Assembly: GCA_963727765.1 (NCBI GenBank)
Contig: CAVSGZ010000008.1
Location: 930,001-994,000 of the forward strand
Length of the DNA stretch: 64,000 nucleotides
DNA from: FEN-299 sp963727765
Lineage (GTDB): Bacteria > Acidobacteriota > Vicinamibacteria > Vicinamibacterales > Fen-181
Reading direction: 5' to 3'
Shown: piece after piece, positions 25,146 through 34,349 of the stretch
Position numbering within the stretch: position 1 is the first letter of the stretch
How the letters are laid out: each line of letters starts with the position of its first letter
Program-made: the position numbers and the translations under genes
Notes under the pieces: generated by a model
The model's database searches: none
The model's input: the letters and a program-made list of their open reading frames with translations, nothing else
Told to the model about the DNA's origin: nothing

Positions 25146-26810
25146 TTACACGGCCAGGTTCGCCATCGCCTTCCATGTCCCCGATCCCGCGGCCGAGGTG
25201 CACACCCAGCCGGGCGTCCCGCCGGCCGTGGGCGCACTGTTCCAGACGATATCGCCCGGGGCCCAGCCCGAGCCGGTCGTGGGCGGAGCTGACGCCGTGA
25301 ACACTTCGTGGGTGTTCAGCTCGGTCGGCACCTGCGGAATCCCGCCAATCCACGCCTGTGCCAGCGCGAGGTAGGTCGTCGCGTTCGCCTGGCTCAGACT
25401 GATCGTGAAGATGGCGCTGGCCGCGGTCACATTGACCGCGGTCATCCACAGCTGCCAGCCGGTGCCGTAATCGATCACGGGGTGAAGCTGCACATTCCGT
25501 CCCTCGATCTGAAGATAGATCGAGGGCCAGTCAGTGCCCATGAACTTCGTCAGCATCGTGAAGTAGACCTGCCTGTTCTGATAACTGCTCAGGTCGAGCG
25601 TCTGATTGACCACGTGGGCGGCGGTCGTGCCGTCATGCACCCACTTCAGCGAGGCTGGCGCGCAGAAGACAGTTGACGTGTCGACGGTCTCCGTCGCGTG
25701 GTGGGCGACGGTCCGCCAGTTGTAGGCGCCCTTGCGGAACGATCCGTTGCTGATGACGGGAATCGGCTGCGGCGACCCCAGTCCCAGGTTGTCGGGGAGC
25801 GTCGGCCAGCCGCCTTCGGCGCCGGCCCGGTCGAAGTTCTCGTACTTGACGAGGGTTCCGGTATAGCTCGTGCCCTGAAGCGTCACGCCGCCGGCGAGGT
25901 TCTTCGAGGCGTCCCGCAGCAGAACGGGGGTCGAGTTGGTCGTTTCGGTGTAGCAGCCGAAGAACCCGCTGCCCGCGCCCGCATCGTGAATCAAGGCAAC
26001 GGTCGGATGCCCCTCGATCGCCGAGCCAAAGAACGACGCGCTGACGCCTTGGAGGACGATGGCGTAGTCGGTCGTGAAGGTCGGCGTCTGCCAGAAGTCG
26101 CCGCCGTAGACCTGCAGCGCATTGGCGCCATGCACGCCATCGTTGTGGATGCACAGGTGGGTGCCGTTGTCGACAAAGTAGGGATTCCGGATCTGGTTGT
26201 AATAGGCATAGGTGTCGGCCACCGCCGCCAAATAGACGCCGTAGCGGCTGAACCCGACGACCGCCACGTTGTCGAGGACGTGCTGCCGCATCCGCGTCCA
26301 GCGGAGACAATCCTGCGCAAAGGCACTGCCCGCGAACATGGCCAGGTCGGCCCACGCCACGTCGTACATCGTGCCCTGCACCGCATACTGCGCGGACGGT
26401 TCCCACAGGGCGTCATGGCCGGCGGGCGAGAAGAGGATCTGACTGCCCCAGCCCACGCCGCGGAACTTCAGGCCCGACTTGTAGGCCAGGGTGGATGTGA
26501 CCTTGTACCGCCCGACCGGGAAGTACACCACCGCGCCGCCGGCCACTCCGCCCACGGCAATCGGTGCGGTCGGGAACGTCAGCGTCGTCGCGGCGTCAAT
26601 CGCCTTCTGGATGGCCGCGGTATCGTCCGTCGTCCCGTCGCCCACGGCCCCGTAGGCGCGCACATCGAGCCAGCCTGGGCTGGCGCCACCCAGCCCTGTC
26701 TGTTCTCTGCTCGGTGTCGTCCCGGTCGGCGTGGTGGTCGGCGTGGTGGCCGGCACCAGCGCGGCGGTGGCGGCCCCGCCGACGCCTGAGAGGAATCTCC
26801 GTCTGTTCAT
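25146..26810 (-). CDS. Tat-exported pectate-lyase-fold protein
   Basis: A 554-residue protein with a twin-arginine signal (MNRRRFLSG, residues 1-20), a Thr/Pro-rich linker, then the pectate_lyase_3 start VRAYGAVGDGTTDDTAAIQKA that introduces a right-handed beta-helix. The C-terminal PGDIVWNSAPTAGG...GWVCTSAAG segment is common at the end of tailspike- and depolymerase-like proteins. This could be a polysaccharide lyase, hydrolase or epimerase acting on the surface glycan, but no catalytic residues can be assigned by eye. The ATG at 26810 is two bases after the stop of the GT87-like gene, so it is the last gene of a minus-strand operon. Confidence 0.75.
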   Translation of the reverse strand: MNRRRFLSGVGGAATAALVPATTPTTTPTGTTPSREQTGLGGASPGWLDVRAYGAVGDGTTDDTAAIQKAIDAATTLTFPTAPIAVGGVAGGAVVYFPVGRYKVTSTLAYKSGLKFRGVGWGSQILFSPAGHDALWEPSAQYAVQGTMYDVAWADLAMFAGSAFAQDCLRWTRMRQHVLDNVAVVGFSRYGVYLAAVADTYAYYNQIRNPYFVDNGTHLCIHNDGVHGANALQVYGGDFWQTPTFTTDYAIVLQGVSASFFGSAIEGHPTVALIHDAGAGSGFFGCYTETTNSTPVLLRDASKNLAGGVTLQGTSYTGTLVKYENFDRAGAEGGWPTLPDNLGLGSPQPIPVISNGSFRKGAYNWRTVAHHATETVDTSTVFCAPASLKWVHDGTTAAHVVNQTLDLSSYQNRQVYFTMLTKFMGTDWPSIYLQIEGRNVQLHPVIDYGTGWQLWMTAVNVTAASAIFTISLSQANATTYLALAQAWIGGIPQVPTELNTHEVFTASAPPTTGSGWAPGDIVWNSAPTAGGTPGWVCTSAAGSGTWKAMANLAV

Positions 26811-26812
26811 CG

Positions 26813-28099
26813 TCAGATCATCGTTCGAAGCCGAGCCGGGTTCGTTGCGCGGAGCCGAGCGATCAGCAGCGAGCACAAGCCGAGATACGCGAGCAGGCCG
26901 TAGAACTTGAGCGGCTTGACGAGGTAGAAGGGCGCGCGCGCCAGAAATCCGACGTGTGTCGTGTAGTCCGGAGCGGCGATCAGCGCGAACGCCGCGACCA
27001 GGAGCCAGACCTCCCTGCCTGGTTTCGCGCGGAACGTCGTCGCGCAGCCGGCGTACACGAAGCCGGGCAGCAGAACCACGAACAGGTGATTCCAGAGGAC
27101 ATTCGACGCGAGCATCGCGAACACGATCACCACCTGTGAGACGAGCAGCATGGACTCGCAGGATCTGATCCGGCGACCCATGATCGCCAGGTAGATGGCG
27201 ACGAAAGCGACCCATGCGACGCGGCTGACCACGACGACCAATGTGGGACTCGGGCTGATCGCCAGCGTCGCAGCGACGGTCTGGATGAACGCCTGGATCG
27301 AATAGTTCGGGGCATCCAGCGTGAACGGGACCCAGCGCGAGAGGTCGCGGAGAACCGAGACGAAGTGCATCCAGTCAGAACCGCCGCCGATGAGGACGGA
27401 GGCGGCGACGACCGCGGCAAGGCCGGCGACGATGTACGCGCAGACGGCCAGCCGCCTCCGCAAGAGGAAGACTGGAACGAGCGCGAGAGGGTAGAGCTTG
27501 ACGAATGTGCCGGCCGTGACCGCCGCCGCGGCGAGGCCGTCTCGACGACGGCCGGCACTCCAGAGCGCGAGATAGAGCAGCGCGGCCATCAGGATGCTGG
27601 TCTGGCCATAGAAGAGCTCTCTCTCGATCGGTGAGAACGGCACGAACAGCAGGAAGCTCACCAGCGCCACGTAGCTCGAGTCGCGCTCCGACTCGGCGGC
27701 GACCAGCGCCACGGTGACGAGAAAGAGCAGGTACAAGGCTGCGGCCGACAGCAGAATCCAGGCGACGCGAAAGTGCGCGAAGGAGCCGCCGCCAAACACC
27801 GAGAGCACCTGGACGAAGACCGGCGGATACACGAACGCGCGGACGCCGCCAGGCAGTTTCTCCTCGACCCCGATTCGCGTGAGCGTGGCGGGATCGTAGA
27901 AGTCGCTCTGCGTCCTGTGGGCCTCGACGGCGGCGAAATAGGCCGACGCGTCGCCCGGCTCGGGATGGAGCACGGCCGACCGGATCTGCAGATACGCGCT
28001 GTTGGCCAGAAGGAGGGCGTAGGCGAAGCACACGAGGCCGGTCACCATTCGAGTCGCAGCCCCGGACGACATCGATGCGAGGTTCGATCGTGGCTCCAT
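26813..28099 (-). CDS. GT87-type (DUF2029) membrane glycosyltransferase
   Basis: A 428-residue multi-pass membrane protein. The short acidic loop after the first helix and the FVYPPVFVQ motif are typical of the GT87/PimE-like family, which transfers sugars from polyprenyl-phosphate donors on the outer face of the membrane. At least nine hydrophobic helices are present. The ATG at 28099 has GGAG ten bases before it. It lies between the other GT-C-like gene and the pectate-lyase-fold gene in a minus-strand operon and probably decorates the glycan outside the inner membrane. Confidence 0.78.
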   Translation of the reverse strand: MEPRSNLASMSSGAATRMVTGLVCFAYALLLANSAYLQIRSAVLHPEPGDASAYFAAVEAHRTQSDFYDPATLTRIGVEEKLPGGVRAFVYPPVFVQVLSVFGGGSFAHFRVAWILLSAAALYLLFLVTVALVAAESERDSSYVALVSFLLFVPFSPIERELFYGQTSILMAALLYLALWSAGRRRDGLAAAAVTAGTFVKLYPLALVPVFLLRRRLAVCAYIVAGLAAVVAASVLIGGGSDWMHFVSVLRDLSRWVPFTLDAPNYSIQAFIQTVAATLAISPSPTLVVVVSRVAWVAFVAIYLAIMGRRIRSCESMLLVSQVVIVFAMLASNVLWNHLFVVLLPGFVYAGCATTFRAKPGREVWLLVAAFALIAAPDYTTHVGFLARAPFYLVKPLKFYGLLAYLGLCSLLIARLRATNPARLRTMI

Positions 28100-28130
28100 G
28101 AGTTTCTCCGGTCCCCGACGTTAGGTCCAC

Positions 28131-29852
28131 TCAGCGATAGCCAACGAGTTCGGGAGACCACTCGACGCGGCCCGGCGGCAGCGAGCGGAGGAACTCCATC
28201 AGCACGGACCACTGCTGAGGAAACGCCGGGTTCAGACGGCGGATCCACTCGATGTTTGCGCCGGGCGGGCGAGACAGATAGGGGCCGACCAGGACGCGCC
28301 CGCCGCGGGCGACGGCGTCCCGCGCTGCCCGCTTCACCGCCTCGAGGTCCGCGTCGCTCCACTGGGCGGCACGGTCGAACACGTTCACGTACTGGAAGCC
28401 CTGCCGAAGCCGCCAGAGGTTGATGCGTGCGGCCGGCTGGATGCGATCCAGGCCGAGCACGAGGTCACGGGAGGTGGCCTCGCGCGCGAAGGCGCACTCA
28501 ACGGCGTCGATGTCGTTCGCCGGGTCCGCGAACAACGCGACGGCGCCCACGCTGGTACTGACAAACAGCCCGGCCGCGCATACCACGAGCAGCATCACGC
28601 CGTGGGCGGGCGAAGGTCGGCGGCCCCCGCGGCGGTCTGGTCTCGAACCCGCTTGCACCGTCGTCTCGACGGCGCCTGTCGACGCGAGGATCGCCACGAG
28701 CGGAAGCGACCAGATCCAGAACTCGTCGGAGACGCCGAGCCACCACACGAAGAAGACGGCCTGGGGAACCCCCGCCACCAGGATGGCGAACGTCCGGCCG
28801 CGTGACGAACACACGCGGACGAACCCGATGGCCACGAGCCATGCGCCGGTCAGCGAGGCGGCGAGCAGCCCGGCCACGACCAGCGCCACCCGCAATGGAT
28901 CGAGCGAACGGACCAGATAGGGATACGCGTAGATCGCCCTGTAGGGAAAGAGCCGCTGGGCGAACCGGGTGATCCGCTCGCTGCGGAAGGCGACGTAATA
29001 CGGGAACACCGCTCTCGCTTCACCCGCCGCGGCCTTGAGGAACATCGTCGGCGTCAGCGACTCCTGGTCGGGCTCGGTCTGGTAGTGGCTGCTGTCCACG
29101 TATCCCGAGATGAATGACAGGAAGCTCCTGTGGCCGGGGTTGGGGCCCGCTGCGTACACGGCCGCGTAAACGGCCAGCGACAGCACGGCGGTCGAGCATA
29201 CGACGGCGACGACCTGGACCGCCGCGCGTTGCCGGTGTGCTCGCCCGAACGCCGGGATGGCGAGGAGGAGGCCGCCCACGTACCAGGCGTATGCCTGGTG
29301 ATGGAGGATCATCACCAGGAAGGCGGCGGTGCTCCCGATGAACCAGCGCGCCCGTCGAGCGCGGGAATCGGCGCTCAGGCCGCGCAACAGGGAGTAGACG
29401 CCGAGCAGGAGCGCGGCCGTCGCGGGCACGTACACATCGCCGACAATCGCGTACGACCAGTAACCGCTCATGCAGGCGCAGACGATCGTACCCGGCAGCG
29501 AGGCTCGGCCGCAGCCGAGGAGCCGCAGCAGTTCGTACAGGGTGAACAACCCGACCGCCCCCCAGAGCGCCGAGTAGCTGGCGAGGAACAGCGCCGGGTT
29601 CCAATGCCACGCGGCACCCAGGCCTGAGGCGTACACGGCCTTGAGCGCGTTGAGATAGAAGTGATGGCTGTTGATGAGCCCCGAGCCCTGGGACAGGTCC
29701 CACGCCCACGCGAGCGAATCGTCGGCATACAGGCTGTTGCGCGACGGCACCAGCCCGTAGACCAGGAGCGCGGCCAGGAAGATCGCCACGCCGACCAGTC
29801 GTCCGTCCGGCTGCGGCGAGTCGTTCGGCTGTGCGGCAGGGGAAGGTGACAT
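28131..29852 (-). CDS. Multi-pass membrane protein, GT-C-like
   Basis: A 573-residue integral membrane protein with 9-11 hydrophobic helices and a C-terminal soluble domain (about residues 450-573). SRNSLYADDSLAWAWDLSQG, in the first extracytoplasmic loop, places acidic residues where GT-C enzymes have their catalytic Asp. I recognise no named family. It starts 182 bases from the divergent polymerase gene and precedes the GT87-like gene by 31 bases, so the three minus-strand genes look like one operon. A role in adding a polyprenyl-linked sugar is an inference from the topology and context. Confidence 0.55.
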   Translation of the reverse strand: MSPSPAAQPNDSPQPDGRLVGVAIFLAALLVYGLVPSRNSLYADDSLAWAWDLSQGSGLINSHHFYLNALKAVYASGLGAAWHWNPALFLASYSALWGAVGLFTLYELLRLLGCGRASLPGTIVCACMSGYWSYAIVGDVYVPATAALLLGVYSLLRGLSADSRARRARWFIGSTAAFLVMILHHQAYAWYVGGLLLAIPAFGRAHRQRAAVQVVAVVCSTAVLSLAVYAAVYAAGPNPGHRSFLSFISGYVDSSHYQTEPDQESLTPTMFLKAAAGEARAVFPYYVAFRSERITRFAQRLFPYRAIYAYPYLVRSLDPLRVALVVAGLLAASLTGAWLVAIGFVRVCSSRGRTFAILVAGVPQAVFFVWWLGVSDEFWIWSLPLVAILASTGAVETTVQAGSRPDRRGGRRPSPAHGVMLLVVCAAGLFVSTSVGAVALFADPANDIDAVECAFAREATSRDLVLGLDRIQPAARINLWRLRQGFQYVNVFDRAAQWSDADLEAVKRAARDAVARGGRVLVGPYLSRPPGANIEWIRRLNPAFPQQWSVLMEFLRSLPPGRVEWSPELVGYR

Positions 29853-30034
29853 CGCGCGGGCCTGACCTGGTCCGAGGTTCGAGGCCTTCCGGAACGACGA
29901 TGGCTGGCGGGGGCTCGTGCGGCCGAGTCTGTCACGAGTCCGGGGGCAAAGGCAAGGTGCCCGGAGGGCGGTTTCGAGCGGATTCGACGTGGCTCCCAGC
30001 CCCCACTCGTGGCACTATATCGACCATCGTCCGG

Positions 30035-31351
30035 ATGTCCGAGCACACGACAATTTCTCGCCATCGCGCCGTCGCCACAGCTGCCGGGTTCACGGAACTC
30101 TATCTCGGGGCGATTCCAGTCCTCGACGTGGTTCTGAACCAGGTGGGGAATGTGACTGGGACCCGGCTGTGGGGCCTGAGCGTGTTCCAGGTCGCCCGTG
30201 GGCTGCTGCTGCTGGCGAGCGCGCCTCTGCTCGCTCGGGGACTGTCGAGGGTCAGTGACCGCGACTTCCGGATGGTGGCCGCCGTTTTTCTCTACCCGCT
30301 TGCCCTCGTGTTCTCTGCGGCGCTCGAGGCGGCGAGCCGGTCGGCTGTCGAGATCGAGACCGTCATCGCCGTTCTGCAGTCGCTCTACTGGGTGGTCGTC
30401 CTCGCCCTGGTTCTCCTGCGGACGGGCCGGTCGGGTCAGTCCCGCGCGTTGGAGAACGGGCTGATGGCCGGGGGCGTCGCGGCGGCGGCCTCCGTGATTG
30501 TGGCGCTCGTACTCGGCGGTGGCACGAGAAACGTCTACCAGGACGCGGGGGTTGACGCTTCGTGGGGCTGGTTCTTGACGACGAAGGGGCTGAGCGGGCA
30601 ATTGCTGGTCTGCAGCGTCGTCGCCCTGATGGTCGGGAGCGAGCGCCGGTCCTGGCTGGCCTACGTCGTCGCCGCGTGCAGCGCCACCGCGGCCTTCCTG
30701 ACCTATCAGCGGACGGGCCTGGTGGCATTGGTCATCGCCGCCGTCTGGCTGTTCGTGTCGCGTCGGCGACGCGCTGTGTGGCTCGTCATCCGGGACCTGG
30801 CCGTGATCGGACTGGCGGCCTACGTGGTTGTCAGCATCCCCCGGGTGGAGTCGGTTTTGGCCGACAACCTCGCCACCCGCTGGCGCGACGTGCTGGACGA
30901 AGGCATGCGCGCCCAGGGGCGCAGCGGTTCAGGGCGGGTGTCGCTGTTGCCGGATGCCTGGGGAGAGTTCGTGTCGGGCCGCGTCGGTGAAGTCTGGCTG
31001 GGGCGGGGATTCGCCGGCATGCTGGATGCCGTCGAAAGAGCCGGCTATATCCGGATCCATACGCACAACGACATCCTGGACGTTCTGCTGGTAGGGGGCA
31101 TCGTCGGGTTCCTTGCGCTGGTTGCCCTGCTGGCCACGGTCTGGCGGCGGCTCATGCCGCCGTTCTCTAACCCGACTCGCTGGAGGTACTCGTTCGCGAT
31201 CGTGCTCGTCTGGGCCACGCACGCCATGCTCACCGGGCAGTTGTGGCTGCCCGACGCCATGTCCTGGTACGTCCTCGGCCTGGGGGCAGCAGCGACCGGC
31301 ACCAGGCCAGTGGCATCGTGGCCGCCCCTTCAGGGGAGTCGTCGCCGATGA
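30035..31351 (+). CDS. O-antigen polymerase/ligase-like membrane protein
   Basis: A 438-residue protein with about ten hydrophobic helices and a large periplasmic loop ending in GYIRIHTHNDILDVLLVGGIVG. That loop matches the Wzy_C pattern of O-antigen ligases and polymerases, where a conserved His follows the Arg-rich stretch (RSGSGRVSLLPDAW). It should polymerise repeat units or ligate the glycan in the periplasm. The start ATG at 30035 is chosen because the earlier frame is non-hydrophobic and contains no ribosome-binding site. The stop overlaps the following GT4 start (ATGA). Confidence 0.78.
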   Translation: MSEHTTISRHRAVATAAGFTELYLGAIPVLDVVLNQVGNVTGTRLWGLSVFQVARGLLLLASAPLLARGLSRVSDRDFRMVAAVFLYPLALVFSAALEAASRSAVEIETVIAVLQSLYWVVVLALVLLRTGRSGQSRALENGLMAGGVAAAASVIVALVLGGGTRNVYQDAGVDASWGWFLTTKGLSGQLLVCSVVALMVGSERRSWLAYVVAACSATAAFLTYQRTGLVALVIAAVWLFVSRRRRAVWLVIRDLAVIGLAAYVVVSIPRVESVLADNLATRWRDVLDEGMRAQGRSGSGRVSLLPDAWGEFVSGRVGEVWLGRGFAGMLDAVERAGYIRIHTHNDILDVLLVGGIVGFLALVALLATVWRRLMPPFSNPTRWRYSFAIVLVWATHAMLTGQLWLPDAMSWYVLGLGAAATGTRPVASWPPLQGSRRR

Positions 31352-32448
31352 CCGGCAAGGTCCTGGTGACGACCGTCGATCCGGGCACCACCGGGGGCGT
31401 GGCCACTTACTGGAATGCCGTTCGCCCGTTCATGACCCCCTCGGTCGAGTACGTTGTCGTCGGAAGAAGAGCCGGTGAACGCGGTCAGGCCGGTGTGGCG
31501 ATGCGGGTCCTGGCCGACTGGAGACATCTGCGCGCGGCACTCGATTCCCGCCGGTTCGACCTCGTGCACCTGAATCCCTCTCTCCTGCCGAAGGCCCTGC
31601 TTCGCGACGGACTGAGCCTGCTGACGGCCAGGCACCGGGGGCTGCCGGTCCTCGTACTCATCCACGGCTGGGATCAGCCGACCGAATCACGGCTTCATGG
31701 GCCGGCGCTGGCCCTGTTTCGACGCACGTTCCTCCGGGCCGACGCCATCATCGTCCTCGCCCGGGAGTTCGAACGAAGGCTGCGGAGCCTGGGCTACGCT
31801 GGTCCGGTGTACGTCATGACGACCGCGGTTCCTGAGGAGGCGTTTGAAGCGGCCCCGCGCGAGGCGCCGCCTGTCGCGGGCGTGCGGTTGCTGTATCTGT
31901 CGAGATTCGAGCCGCGGAAGGGCGCGGCCGAGACCGTCCACGCATTCGCGCTGCTGAAGAAGCGGTTTCCCAGCCTGGCGCTGACACTGGCGGGCACCGG
32001 GCCCCAGTTCCCGGCCGTCTCGGCGCTCGCCGGCGACCTCGGACTCGCGGACGTGACGCTGACCGGTCACGTGTCCGGCGAAGCCAGGGCACGAGTTTTC
32101 TCGGAGGCCGACGTCTTCGTCTTTCCAACCTCCTTTGGCGAGGGTATGCCGACGGTGGTGCTGGAGGCCATGGCGCAAGGGTTGCCTGTCGTCACCCGGC
32201 CGGTGGGAGGGATCGCGGACTTCTTCCAGTCCGGGCGGATGGGCTACAGCACCGACAGCGATGACCCGGAGGCCATCGCGTCGCTGGTCGAGCGGCTCGT
32301 GGCCGACCCGGACACCAGGCGGAGGATGGGCGAGTACAACCGTGAGTTCGCCAGGCGGAACTTCCACGCTTCGGTCGTGGCGGGCCGGCTCACCTCGATC
32401 TACGAAGAGATGATGGCGCGGGCGAAGACGATGAAGGCCCGGTCGTGA
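31348..32448 (+). CDS. Glycosyltransferase, GT4 family
   Basis: A 366-residue GT-B enzyme with the N-terminal DPGTTGGVATYW acceptor-domain signature, LLYLSRFEPRKGA at the start of the C-terminal domain, and FGEGMPTVVLEAMAQGLPVVT as the donor site with both conserved acidic residues. It is the second GT4 enzyme of the locus. Start ATG at 31348 overlaps the polymerase stop (ATGA); its stop overlaps the heparinase-like gene (GTGA), so the three genes are translationally coupled. Confidence 0.88.
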   Translation: MTGKVLVTTVDPGTTGGVATYWNAVRPFMTPSVEYVVVGRRAGERGQAGVAMRVLADWRHLRAALDSRRFDLVHLNPSLLPKALLRDGLSLLTARHRGLPVLVLIHGWDQPTESRLHGPALALFRRTFLRADAIIVLAREFERRLRSLGYAGPVYVMTTAVPEEAFEAAPREAPPVAGVRLLYLSRFEPRKGAAETVHAFALLKKRFPSLALTLAGTGPQFPAVSALAGDLGLADVTLTGHVSGEARARVFSEADVFVFPTSFGEGMPTVVLEAMAQGLPVVTRPVGGIADFFQSGRMGYSTDSDDPEAIASLVERLVADPDTRRRMGEYNREFARRNFHASVVAGRLTSIYEEMMARAKTMKARS

Positions 32449-34349
32449 AGCCGCTTCGCTGGTACTGGCATCGCGGCGGCGTGATGAGCGCGCGGGAACT
32501 GCTCGCCAGCCACGCGGGCCGCCGGCTGCGTGACGCGTGTCGGCCGGGCCCGCCTCGCGTGCCGGCGTCGCTTTCGCTCTGCGTCGAGGCCGTGTCTGCC
32601 GCATCCATCCAGGAGTTCAGGGACCGGTACCCACAGGCCGCTGACCACGTCGTCGGAACAGCCGAGAAGGCGATCGACGGGATGGTGCTCCTCTTCGGAC
32701 GCGTCCATCCGGTCGGACGGCCGATTGACTGGCACCTAGACCCGCATACGCGAGAGGTCTGGCCCAAAGGCGTTCGCGCCGACCTGATCTCCGTGCGTCG
32801 CGATCCCAAGCCGGTCTGGGAACTGAATCGCCACCACTGGCTGCCGGACCTGGCCATGGCGTACAGACTGACCGGCGACGAGCGGTTCGCACGCGAGGCG
32901 CTGGGGTGCATCGACTCGTGGATCGAGCAGAACCCCTGGCGGGCCGGCATCAACTGGACCGTGCCGACCGAACTGGCCATCCGCCAGATATCCTGGTTGG
33001 CGGTCGTCAGGCTGCTCGAGGCAACGGCCGTGTTCCCGGATTCCGCCAGGAGCCGGATCGCGGCTTCGATCTACCGCCAGAGCGCCTACGTGGCCGCCCA
33101 CCTGTCGCTGGGCTCTTCCGCCAACAACCATCTCGTCGCCGAGGGCACGTGTTTGCTGCTGGCGGGCCATGTCCTCGACATCGAGAAGTGGCGTCGGCTG
33201 GGGGAATCGCTGCTGGCGCGGCAGATCGAACGGCTCGTCTGTGAGGACGGAACCGGCGCGGAACAGTCCGTCGCCTACCTCGTGCAGACGCTCGAGTACT
33301 ACCTGCTCGCGCTGAAGGTCTCGCCACCTCTCGCAGGCGACGCGGTCGTGCGCCAGCGTTTGGGAGCCGCCGCCCGGTTCCTGTCGGCGCTGACCGTGCA
33401 GCGGCCTGCGCCTCCCACGATCGGCGATGACGACAGCGGCGAGGTGCTTTCGAGCATCGGGACCTACCCTCGCATGACCTCCATGCTCAACAGTCTCGCG
33501 GAGGTCAGCGGGCAGCGCGAGTTGCGGCGGCGGGACTGGCGAAGCGATTCACGCTCGTTCTGGCTCGGCCTTTCCGGGGAGCCGCGAGGCGGGGACACCG
33601 ATCCGGTGGGCGTCCCCGAGGGATTTCAGGCAGGGGGGTACTACCGGCTCGAGGGACGTCAACCGGGTGAAGGTGTCGCGCTGCTCTTTGACTGCGGGCC
33701 GCTCGGCCTCGCGCCGCTGGCCGGCCACGCCCACTGCGATGCCCTCAGTGTCGCGGTCTGGCAGGAGGGCGTCGACTTGATCACCGACAGCGGGACGTTC
33801 ACTTACTGGCCGGACGACGGCTGGCGGTCGTACTTTCGAGGGACCTCGGCCCACTCGACCGTTCGTGTGGACGGAGCCGAGCAGTCGGTCTACGATGGCC
33901 CGTTCCTGGTCGTCAGGCGTGCCGATGCGCGGTGCGTCGACTGGCAGCACGGCGTCGCGGTCGCGGGGGAGATCGAGCTTGCGGCGGGCGTGCGGCATCG
34001 CCGAAGCGTGAGGCTCGTCCGGGAGGGGACGGCGTTCGAGATCACGGACGAACTCGGAGGGCGAGGCTTGCATCTCGCGGAGATCTTCTTCCACGTTCCG
34101 CCCTCGGCCACCGTGCGTCTCGACGCGGACGGAAGGGTGGTGGTCGCCGAAAAGGGCCGTTCGTTAACCCTGTGCCCGCCGGCCGAGTGCTCGACGCAGC
34201 TCTACTTCGGTGACAGTGTGCTGCCGCTCGGATGGTTCTCGCGGGGCTACGGCGAGCGCCAGCCCTGCTTCACCGTCGTCTCGCGGATTCGATTTCGGGA
34301 TGCCGTGACGCTGGTGAGCGTCCTGGAGACGGGCCCATGTGCGGGATAG
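32445..34349 (+). CDS. Heparinase II/III family protein
   Basis: A 634-residue protein: an alpha/alpha-toroid N-terminal part (WLPDLAMAYRLTGDERFA, then NNHLVAEGTCL) and a C-terminal beta-sandwich with GHAHCDALSVAVW and SAHSTVRVDGAEQ, the conserved metal and substrate motifs of the family. No signal peptide is visible, so it may act in the cytoplasm or be exported by another route. In polysaccharide operons such proteins trim or edit uronic-acid-containing glycans. It starts at a GTG at 32445 overlapping the GT4 stop. It overlaps the amidotransferase gene by 13 bases. Confidence 0.85.
   Translation: MKPLRWYWHRGGVMSARELLASHAGRRLRDACRPGPPRVPASLSLCVEAVSAASIQEFRDRYPQAADHVVGTAEKAIDGMVLLFGRVHPVGRPIDWHLDPHTREVWPKGVRADLISVRRDPKPVWELNRHHWLPDLAMAYRLTGDERFAREALGCIDSWIEQNPWRAGINWTVPTELAIRQISWLAVVRLLEATAVFPDSARSRIAASIYRQSAYVAAHLSLGSSANNHLVAEGTCLLLAGHVLDIEKWRRLGESLLARQIERLVCEDGTGAEQSVAYLVQTLEYYLLALKVSPPLAGDAVVRQRLGAAARFLSALTVQRPAPPTIGDDDSGEVLSSIGTYPRMTSMLNSLAEVSGQRELRRRDWRSDSRSFWLGLSGEPRGGDTDPVGVPEGFQAGGYYRLEGRQPGEGVALLFDCGPLGLAPLAGHAHCDALSVAVWQEGVDLITDSGTFTYWPDDGWRSYFRGTSAHSTVRVDGAEQSVYDGPFLVVRRADARCVDWQHGVAVAGEIELAAGVRHRRSVRLVREGTAFEITDELGGRGLHLAEIFFHVPPSATVRLDADGRVVVAEKGRSLTLCPPAECSTQLYFGDSVLPLGWFSRGYGERQPCFTVVSRIRFRDAVTLVSVLETGPCAG

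Noticed and set aside
23086..25449. 787-residue minus-strand frame
   Set aside because: Antisense to the calcium-loop repeats, whose periodic codons create a long repetitive shadow (RPRHRH-type). No ribosome-binding site or known domain.
25146..26810. Prophage origin of the pectate-lyase-fold gene
   Set aside because: The tailspike-like C-terminus raised this, but there are no phage structural, integrase or lysis genes around, and the gene has a Tat signal and a tight operon with glycosyltransferases.
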